A stretch of 64,000 bases of DNA from Ostreiculturibacter nitratireducens (GTDB lineage: Bacteria > Pseudomonadota > Alphaproteobacteria > Rhodobacterales > Rhodobacteraceae): NCBI RefSeq assembly GCF_032670585.1, contig NZ_JAVQHL010000001.1, positions 682,001 to 746,000 on the forward strand, in the 5' to 3' direction. A model generated the notes under the pieces. It did not search any database and was not told the DNA's origin. It saw only the letters and a program-made list of their open reading frames with translations. This document shows, one piece after another, positions 58,292 to 64,000 of the stretch. Both the position numbers and the translations under genes were made by a program. How positions within the stretch are numbered: position 1 is the stretch's first letter; every line of letters starts with the position of its first letter.

Positions 58292-59382
58292 GTTGTCGTC
58301 GGGCACAGAACGATCACGCGCCAGGGCCGAACGGTCGGCCCCGGCCCAAATCCTGGCGACGCCGGATCTTCACGCTCCTCCTCGCGGCATGGCTGGTCTG
58401 GATGCTCCTGCCAACCCCCGCCATACGTTTCGTCAGCGTCGCCGCCGAAGTGGAGGTGGATGGCCAACGCCGCAGCCTCGACGGGCGCATCCTTTGCCAA
58501 ATGACGACCGGCGCGCCTTTCTACCCCGCCTTCCGAACCTACCAGCCCAGTCCGGGCGGTTGGGCCACGCCAATGGCGAGCGGCGGCTTCCTCGTTCTCT
58601 ACCATTTGAAAGACCTCTGCGGCGATCCCTACCGCTACAGCACCTACGAGGACACGCTCGAAACTGTTCGCCCGCCCCTCGCCACGTTCGACAGCCTCGA
58701 GGCACCCCCGGCGGCACGCCTGTGGTTTCCGACCGACGGCCCGCGGCCCCCACCGAATCTGCGCCTCACGTCATACGAGGCGCGGACGGTATCCTCGTCC
58801 TCCAACCGCCTCATGCGCTGGTGGCACCGTCTCTTCCCCGGCGAGCATTCTGCCGGGTTCGACGAGGCCGAGTATCGCGTGAGGGACATGAAAAAGGACA
58901 GATGGGGCGTCGTGCGCGCACTGATCCCCTTCACCGTGCGTCCAGAGGATGCAAATCATCCACTATTGCCACAGCCCAGTGCAACGCGGTTCAGCGTTCA
59001 GGCCAACCGCACCTGCGAGACTTTCAGGATCTCATCTCTATTCAGAGAGGCCATCTTTTCCGAACTGATCCTGCCCAGAGGCGGCGTCGAGGGACCTCTG
59101 GAGTATCGAGACGGCCTCACGCGACCTGCCATCTCTGTGCACCTCGACAAGACGCTGCCACTCCTGTCCGGCGAGGATCACATGCGCCCTGACGTGGCAT
59201 GGATCGGCACACTGCCGGTCGATCCCTTGCTGAACAGCTGGGAGAAGCGCTCAGCCTGGGACGGCCCGATCATTCTCGAGGATGGAACCGAAGTCGCGCC
59301 CACGCGCGGCACCGTCATTCTCGATAGCGAAACGGGCCTTTACTACGCGCTGATCGGTCCAGAATCCGGCGATTGCCACTGA
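58204..59382 (+). CDS. Hypothetical membrane-anchored protein
   Basis: I do not recognise this protein. It reads as a basic N-terminus, one membrane segment (IFTLLLAAWLVWMLLP, about 55-70) and a large extracytoplasmic domain of about 320 residues rich in Pro, Arg and aromatic residues, with two well-spaced Cys pairs and no clear motif. The only in-frame canonical starts are GTG at 58204, which overlaps acnA by 88 bases, and ATG at 58402, which would fall inside the membrane segment. The true start is uncertain. It is in the same direction as acnA and may be transcribed with it. Confidence 0.6.
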   Translation: MPDRYRGRDRIRRERRRSALRAEEPRQGVGCRRAQNDHAPGPNGRPRPKSWRRRIFTLLLAAWLVWMLLPTPAIRFVSVAAEVEVDGQRRSLDGRILCQMTTGAPFYPAFRTYQPSPGGWATPMASGGFLVLYHLKDLCGDPYRYSTYEDTLETVRPPLATFDSLEAPPAARLWFPTDGPRPPPNLRLTSYEARTVSSSSNRLMRWWHRLFPGEHSAGFDEAEYRVRDMKKDRWGVVRALIPFTVRPEDANHPLLPQPSATRFSVQANRTCETFRISSLFREAIFSELILPRGGVEGPLEYRDGLTRPAISVHLDKTLPLLSGEDHMRPDVAWIGTLPVDPLLNSWEKRSAWDGPIILEDGTEVAPTRGTVILDSETGLYYALIGPESGDCH

Positions 59383-59395
59383 TCAGGCGGAAGTT

Positions 59396-59944
59396 TCAAT
59401 TCCCGGCCTTGGCGCGGGCGTCCTCCAGCGCGGGGAGGAAGCGTTGTTCATAGTCGCTGCCTACCAGCGGACCCACGAACTTGAACAGGATCGTCCCGTC
59501 GCCGTCCACGATGAACGTCTCTGGCGGCGCGGTCACGCCCCAGTCGATCGCGTAACGGCCCGCCGGGTCGAAGGCGATGCCGAAGAATGGATTGCCCTCG
59601 TCGCCGAGGTAGTCGGTGGCGTCGCCCTCACGGTCCTTGAAGTTCACGCCCGCGACACGGAGCCCCTCGGCCTGCATCTCCAGCAGGCGCGGGTGTTCCG
59701 CCCGGCAGGGCGGGCACCAGCTGGCCCAGAAGTTGACGATGGTGAGTTCGCCCGAGCGCAGGTCGGCATCGGTCAGCCGCGGGAAGTCGGCAAGGCCCTC
59801 CTGCGGCAACGCCGGCGCCGGCTTGCCGATGAAGACCGAGCGAAGTTCGTCTGGGTTTTCGCGCTGCATCCCCCAGAAGAACATCGCGGCGAGGCCGGCG
59901 AAGATCGCGGGGGGCAGCATGACGAGCGGCGACAGTCTAGCCAT
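59396..59944 (-). CDS. ccmG: Cytochrome c biogenesis thiol:disulfide oxidoreductase CcmG/DsbE
   Basis: A 182-residue membrane-anchored thioredoxin that reduces apocytochrome c in the periplasm. A membrane helix spans about 6-24, and the WASWCPPCRAEHPRL active site (CPPC, about 77-80) and GVTAPPETFIVD are diagnostic. It overlaps the ccmD stop by 8 bases and is last in the ccm run. Confidence 0.96.
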   Translation of the reverse strand: MARLSPLVMLPPAIFAGLAAMFFWGMQRENPDELRSVFIGKPAPALPQEGLADFPRLTDADLRSGELTIVNFWASWCPPCRAEHPRLLEMQAEGLRVAGVNFKDREGDATDYLGDEGNPFFGIAFDPAGRYAIDWGVTAPPETFIVDGDGTILFKFVGPLVGSDYEQRFLPALEDARAKAGN

Positions 59945-60092
59945 TCCGGGCCATCCGCTTTTCCTGCGCCTCGAGCGCCCGCCGTACGCGCTTTCCGCGC
60001 CAGAGCGTGATCGCGACGAGCCCGACGAGAAGCACCACGGTCGCGCCGTAGGCGCCCAGCACGGTGCCCGCGTATTTTCCGAGTTCGACCAT
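59937..60092 (-). CDS. ccmD: Haem exporter protein CcmD
   Basis: A 51-residue single-helix membrane protein (helix about 13-32; YGATVVLLVGLVAITLW) with a basic C-terminal tail. It associates with CcmC and CcmE for haem delivery. Its ATG overlaps the ccmC stop by one base. Too short for most gene callers, but the position and form leave little doubt. Confidence 0.9.
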   Translation of the reverse strand: MVELGKYAGTVLGAYGATVVLLVGLVAITLWRGKRVRRALEAQEKRMARNG

Positions 60093-60820
60093 CAGGCCAT
60101 CCTTTCCCGGGCTTCCAGCGCCTTGAGCCGCCGGGCGCGGATCTCCGTCCGGGTGCGCACGAGGACCAGCGTCAGGAACAGGAGCACGAAGCCCGCCATG
60201 CACAGGAGCAGCGGATACCAGTAGGCGTCGGAGATGTTCTCTTCGGCGTCGAGAGACAGCGACGCCCCCTGGTGCAGGCCCTGGTTCCAGAAGTTCACCG
60301 CGTAGCGCGACAGGATCGCGAAGACCGATCCCACGAGGCAGAGGACGGAGGTGAGGTCCGCCGCCGTGTCCGGGTTCTCCACCGCTTCCCACAGCGCGAT
60401 GTAGCCGAGGTAGAAGAGGAAGAGGATCAGGAATGAGGTCAGCCGCGGATCCCAAGCCCACCAGGTGCCCCACATCGGCTGGCCCCAGATCGCACCCGTG
60501 AAGAGCGCGATCAGCGTCATCGTCACACCCACAGGCGCCGCGGCTTTTGCGGCGAGCGCGGAGACATGGTGACGGCGGACGATCCAGATGAGCGAGGTGA
60601 CGAGCATCATCGCCCAGGCGTTGATCGCCATCATGGCAGCGGGAACGTGGATGAAGATGATCTTCACCGTCGAGCCCTGCTTGTAATCCTCGGGCGTGAA
60701 GAAGAACCCCCAGACGAGGCCGGTGACGAGCGTCAAAGCCGTCAGCACCGCGACCCAGGGCAGCACCCGGTCCGAGGTCTCCATGAATTTCTTGGGGTTT
60801 GCGTATTCCCAGATCGACAT
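60092..60820 (-). CDS. ccmC: Haem exporter/haem handling protein CcmC
   Basis: A 242-residue membrane protein with six helices. The tryptophan-rich WGQPMWGTWWAWDPRLTSFLILF block and conserved His in IHVPAAMMA and NFWNQGLHQG bind haem at the outer face, for transfer to CcmE. It belongs to the ccmABC ABC module. ccmB lies 52 bases upstream. Confidence 0.96.
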   Translation of the reverse strand: MSIWEYANPKKFMETSDRVLPWVAVLTALTLVTGLVWGFFFTPEDYKQGSTVKIIFIHVPAAMMAINAWAMMLVTSLIWIVRRHHVSALAAKAAAPVGVTMTLIALFTGAIWGQPMWGTWWAWDPRLTSFLILFLFYLGYIALWEAVENPDTAADLTSVLCLVGSVFAILSRYAVNFWNQGLHQGASLSLDAEENISDAYWYPLLLCMAGFVLLFLTLVLVRTRTEIRARRLKALEARERMA

Positions 60821-60872
60821 GTCGCTGATCTATGCCTCTTTTTGCCCTGGCTCAACGGCTCATCTTGTCGCG

Positions 60873-61529
60873 TCACCTGAGGTTCACGCGGATCGCGGCG
60901 GCCGCGGCAAAGGGAAGAAGCGCGATCGTGGCGAAGGTGATTCCGACGAGAAGAAGAAGGGGGGTGGAGGCAGACAGCTCCTCGGCACCGCGACGGGCGG
61001 CCTCGGCGCCGTAGATGAGCGTCGGCACGTAAAGCGGCAAGACAAGCAGGGACAGAAGGAGCCCGCCCCGCTTGAGCCCGACCGTCAGCGCGGCACCGAA
61101 GGCGCCAATCATCGACAGCGCCGGCGTGCCGAGCGCAAGTGACAGCGTGAGCCAGGTGAAACCCTCGGCCGGAAGGTTGAGGAGGATCCCGAAAACGGGC
61201 GCCGCGAGCGTCAGCGGAAGCCCCGTCGTCAGCCAGTGCGAGGCGGCCTTCATGGCGACAACGGCCTCCATCGGCACGGGCGCCGTTGCAAGAAGGTCAA
61301 GAGAGCCATCCTCCCAATCGAGCGCGAAGATCCGGTCGAGCGACAGGAGGCAGGCCAGAAGCGCACCGAGCCAGAGGATCCCGGGCGCGATGCGCGCGAG
61401 GATGCCTCCCTCCGGGCCGACGCCGAACGGAACGAGCGTCGTGACGATCAGGAAGAAGGCCAGCCCCAACCCGAAGCCGCCGCCGGCCCGGACTGCTAGG
61501 CGAAGGTCGCGGACGAGAAGCGCTATCAC
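60873..61529 (-). CDS. ccmB: Haem exporter protein CcmB
   Basis: The 218-residue permease subunit of the CcmAB ABC transporter, with six membrane helices. LLVRDLRLAVRAGGGFG and IFALDWEDGSLDLL are family blocks. The start is GTG at 61529 with GGGAGG nine bases upstream; the longer ORF has no homology. ccmA follows upstream after 49 bases. Confidence 0.94.
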   Translation of the reverse strand: MIALLVRDLRLAVRAGGGFGLGLAFFLIVTTLVPFGVGPEGGILARIAPGILWLGALLACLLSLDRIFALDWEDGSLDLLATAPVPMEAVVAMKAASHWLTTGLPLTLAAPVFGILLNLPAEGFTWLTLSLALGTPALSMIGAFGAALTVGLKRGGLLLSLLVLPLYVPTLIYGAEAARRGAEELSASTPLLLLVGITFATIALLPFAAAAAIRVNLR

Positions 61530-61578
61530 GGGCGGCCTCCCTTCGCGACCACGGACCACCTGAGGCCGGTCACGGACA

Positions 61579-62247
61579 TCATGCGAAGGCCTCGTCGAAG
61601 CCGCCAGGCGCCGGCGCATCCGCGCGGGCGCGATGCGGGCTGAGGTCCAGGACCTCGGTCGAAGGCAGGCCGAGTTCGATATGCGTCGCGATCAGTGCCG
61701 CGCCGCCTCGAGCGAGGTGGCCGGCGACAGCCTGGCCGAAGAGCGCGACGGAATCGGTGTCGAGCGAGACCGTGGGCTCGTCCAGAAGCCACAGCGGCCG
61801 GCCCGTGACGAGGAGCCGCGCGAGCCCGAGGCGGCGCTTCTGCCCCGCGGACAGCGCCTGCGCGGGACGGTTGGCGAGGCCGAGCAGGTTCATCGCGGAA
61901 AGCGCGGGCGTGATGTCCCCCGTTCCGTAGATCGCGGCCCAGAAGCGGAGGTTTTCAGTCACCGTCAGCGTGGCTTTCAGCCCGTCGGCATGCGCGGCGT
62001 AGGCGATCGCTTCCGCCGGCGCCGAGATCTTGCCGGAAAGCGGCGGCTGAAGACCCGCGATCGTCCGGAGAAGCGTCGTCTTTCCGATGCCGTTCGGCCC
62101 CCGAAGTATCAGCGCCCGCCCCGCCGTGAGCGTGAATCCGACCCCTTCCAGCACCGGAATCCCGCCACGAGCGACAGCAAGATCGGTGACGATCAGATCC
62201 ATCGGCCCGGACTCGACCGGCAGCGCATGGGACGGAGGGTTGCTCAT
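61579..62247 (-). CDS. ccmA: Haem exporter ATP-binding protein CcmA
   Basis: The 222-residue ABC ATPase of the CcmAB complex, which releases holo-CcmE from CcmC. Walker A is GPNGIGKTT, the signature is LSAGQKRRLGLAR, and Walker B is PLWLLDEPTVSLD. The start at 62247 is coupled to the upstream stop (ATGA); a second ATG at 62202 would give a 207-residue form starting MDLIVTDLAVARGG. Confidence 0.95.
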   Translation of the reverse strand: MSNPPSHALPVESGPMDLIVTDLAVARGGIPVLEGVGFTLTAGRALILRGPNGIGKTTLLRTIAGLQPPLSGKISAPAEAIAYAAHADGLKATLTVTENLRFWAAIYGTGDITPALSAMNLLGLANRPAQALSAGQKRRLGLARLLVTGRPLWLLDEPTVSLDTDSVALFGQAVAGHLARGGAALIATHIELGLPSTEVLDLSPHRARADAPAPGGFDEAFA

Positions 62248-62600
62248 CCGACCGGCAGGAGCAGGGCCGCTACGCGGCGGCCCTCGGAAAGGAGAACGTT
62301 GTACGTGCGCGCCGCCGTGGCGCTGGCCATGGGCTCGACCCCGATCTCCAGGGCCTCGACGGTGGCGCGGAAGGGGGCGGGAATCAGGGTCATCTCCTCC
62401 CCCGTGCCAAGGATGAGCACGTCCGTCTCTTCGGCAATTCCGGCAAGGAGGGAGGTGTCCTCCCATCCGCCCCAGGCCGAGGCGCCGGACGCGGTGACGA
62501 GGACGGCTCCTTGGAAGACCTCGCCGCCCACGCGGAAGAAGCCCGGCCCGTAGCCGTCGATGGGCGTCGCACCTCCGTATGAGACTTCCGTCATTGGCAT
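62244..62600 (-). CDS. Mth938-like domain protein
   Basis: A 118-residue Mth938 (DUF498)-fold protein, with GYGPGFFRVGG, ASGASAWGGWEDTS and LILGTGEEMT typical of the family. Function unknown. It is the usual companion between secF and ccmA in Rhodobacterales, which might point to assembly at the membrane, but no motif supports a specific role. Confidence 0.8.
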   Translation of the reverse strand: MPMTEVSYGGATPIDGYGPGFFRVGGEVFQGAVLVTASGASAWGGWEDTSLLAGIAEETDVLILGTGEEMTLIPAPFRATVEALEIGVEPMASATAARTYNVLLSEGRRVAALLLPVG

Positions 62601-62624
62601 GGCCGCCCCCTGCCCCGTTCCGTC

Positions 62625-63605
62625 TCAGCCACCCGACTTGCCGAACTGCGTGCCGGCAGGGCTGTCCCCGTCGGTTTTCGACCAGTCGCGCTTGACGCCG
62701 AGGAACAGGACCACGTTCTTGGCAACATAGACCGACGAATAGGTCCCGACCACGATGCCCCAGGTCATCGCGAAGACGAAGCCGCGGATCACGTCGCCGC
62801 CGAGGACGAGAAGCGCGATCAGCGCGATGAGCGTCGTGCCCGAAGTCATCACCGTGCGCGAGAGCGTCTCGTTCACGGAGAGGTTCATAACGTCGCGCAG
62901 CTCCATCTTCTTGTACTTGATGAGGTTCTCGCGCAGGCGGTCGAAGACGACCACTGTGTCGTTGATCGAGTAGCCGAGGATCGTCAGCAGCGCCGCGATG
63001 ATCGCGAGGTCGAACTTGATCTGCAGAAGCGAGAAGATGCCGACCGTCACCGTTACGTCGTGGATGAGCGCGACCACGGCGCCCACCGCGAACTGCCACT
63101 CGAAGCGCAGCCAGATGTAGACGAGGATCGCCGCGGTCGCGGACAGAACCGCGATGATCGCCGTCCAGATAAGCTCACCCGAGACCTTGGGACCCACGGA
63201 TTCGACCGAGGGGAAGGTCACGGAAGGATCGACGGCCTGCAACGCCGCCTCGACCGAGTTGATGATCTCGGGCGTCACCGCCTCGGTCCCTTCCTGGGCC
63301 TGGATGCGGATCATGGCGACGTTCTGCTCAGGGCCGAAGGTCGGGTCGAAGACCTCTGTGATCGACACGTCGCCAAGGTCAAGCGGCGCGATTGCGGCGC
63401 GGTATGCGCCGACGTCCACCGGCTGAACCGACTCGGTCCGGATCGTCGTGCCGCCTCGGAAGTCGATGCCGAAATTCAGCCCCATCACGACGACGAGGAC
63501 AATCGAGGCCAGAACCATGACCACCGAGAAGCCGAAAGTCGCGGGCGCGTAGCGGAAGAAGTCGATCTTCGTCTCATCGGGGACGAGTTTCAGACGGAAT
63601 GCCAT
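62625..63605 (-). CDS. secF: Protein translocase subunit SecF
   Basis: The 326-residue SecF, which with SecD uses the proton motive force to aid protein export. Six membrane helices enclose a large periplasmic loop. NFGIDFRGGTTI near the N-terminus and GYSINDTVVVFDRLREN are diagnostic. It follows secD by 13 bases. Confidence 0.96.
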   Translation of the reverse strand: MAFRLKLVPDETKIDFFRYAPATFGFSVVMVLASIVLVVVMGLNFGIDFRGGTTIRTESVQPVDVGAYRAAIAPLDLGDVSITEVFDPTFGPEQNVAMIRIQAQEGTEAVTPEIINSVEAALQAVDPSVTFPSVESVGPKVSGELIWTAIIAVLSATAAILVYIWLRFEWQFAVGAVVALIHDVTVTVGIFSLLQIKFDLAIIAALLTILGYSINDTVVVFDRLRENLIKYKKMELRDVMNLSVNETLSRTVMTSGTTLIALIALLVLGGDVIRGFVFAMTWGIVVGTYSSVYVAKNVVLFLGVKRDWSKTDGDSPAGTQFGKSGG

Positions 63606-63618
63606 TTCTCTCTCCCCC

Positions 63619-64000
63619 TCAGACCGTGATCGTCTTCGGACGCTTGTGCTCGAACCAGGTCACGACCATGAGGCGCGTGACGAAGATCGCCGTGAAGACC
63701 GAGGTTACGATGCCGACGCTCAGCGTCACCGCGAAGCCCCGCACCGGGCCGGAACCCACGAAGAACAGGATCGCGGCCGTGATGAAGGTGGTGATGTTCG
63801 CGTCCACGATGGCGCTCATCGCCTTCTGGTAACCGAGTTCGATGGCGCGCGCCGGGCCTCTGGCCGTCTTCATCTCTTCGCGGATGCGCTCGAAGACCAG
63901 CACGTTGGCGTCGACCGCCATACCGATCGTCAGGACGATCCCGGCGATGCCCGGCAGCGTCAGCGTGCCGCCGATCGAGGACAGGATGCCGAAGATCATG
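63619..64000 (-). CDS. secD: Protein translocase subunit SecD (C-terminal part, cut by window edge)
   Basis: The last 126 residues of SecD, running off the end of the window. GIVLTIGMAVDANVLVFERIREE and the SAIVDANITTFITAAILF block are the conserved C-terminal helices. The gene is complete only beyond base 64000. It heads the secD-secF-Mth938-ccm run on the minus strand. Confidence 0.95.
   Translation of the reverse strand, partial: MIFGILSSIGGTLTLPGIAGIVLTIGMAVDANVLVFERIREEMKTARGPARAIELGYQKAMSAIVDANITTFITAAILFFVGSGPVRGFAVTLSVGIVTSVFTAIFVTRLMVVTWFEHKRPKTITV

Noticed and set aside
55514..58306. A 930-residue open frame on the minus strand opposite acnA
   Set aside because: It mirrors acnA almost base for base, has the Arg/Asp/His-rich composition of GC-rich antisense frames and no motif.
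1..64000. CRISPR arrays, rRNA genes and insertion sequences
   Set aside because: None seen: no regularly spaced repeats, no rRNA-like stretches, no transposase genes or terminal inverted repeats.

Overview
The window is a 64 kb, GC-rich chromosomal segment that reads as an alphaproteobacterium of the order Rhodobacterales, most likely a marine (Roseobacter-type) member. The evidence is a complete Rhodobacter capsulatus-type gene transfer agent (GTA) cluster ending at cysE, a pyruvate dehydrogenase E1 beta subunit with its own lipoyl domain, and a DMSP lyase of the DddP family whose metal ligands fall at the positions known for that enzyme.

Layout. 0-11.6 kb holds housekeeping and glycolysis genes: a CorA/ZntB transporter, eno, a DUF985 cupin, rarD, anmK, tyrS, a DUF3179 protein, two cyclophilins, pgk, a class I aldolase and ftsB. 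11.7-15.4 kb is the pdhA-pdhB-pdhC operon, which converges on cysE. 16.3-31.6 kb is the GTA on the minus strand, transcribed g1 to g15: terminase, portal, g3.5, protease, capsid, connectors, tail tube, chaperone, tape measure, tail-tip proteins, NlpC/P60 peptidase and the 1303-aa host-specificity protein. DUF2793 and DUF7742 genes and cysE follow. Integrase, replication, repressor and holin genes are absent, as expected of a GTA and not of a prophage. 31.6-38.8 kb holds mltG, fabF, an agmatinase-family gene, acpP, fabG and fabD (minus strand), then rpsF-rpsR-rplI (plus strand). 38.9-45.2 kb holds a lauroyl-type acyltransferase, a DMT transporter, an orphan fliG, a 50-aa secreted protein, purB, a glycosyltransferase and a DUF6314 protein. 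45.3-50.4 kb has dddP, an outer-membrane barrel, a DUF3445 (haem N-demethylase-like) gene, and glnA and glnB. 50.4-55.3 kb has nnr, tRNA-Leu(UAG), tig, an HD hydrolase and a DUF1223 gene. 55.5-64 kb has acnA, a hypothetical gene, and a minus-strand run secD(partial)-secF-Mth938-ccmA-ccmB-ccmC-ccmD-ccmG.

The most interesting signals are regulatory. Upstream of GTA g1 there is a perfect CtrA-type box (TTAA-N7-TTAA), then a near-consensus sigma70 promoter, then an intrinsic terminator, all before the first GTA codon. This suggests CtrA-linked initiation followed by a read-through checkpoint. A second, one-mismatch CtrA-like box lies upstream of the orphan fliG, so GTA and motility may share a regulator. 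The tape-measure gene g11 is split by a 9-G run; 8 G would restore the frame, so it is a candidate phase-variable or slippage site, a real lesion, or a sequencing error. The dddP ribosome-binding site is enclosed in a 12-bp hairpin directly before the start codon.
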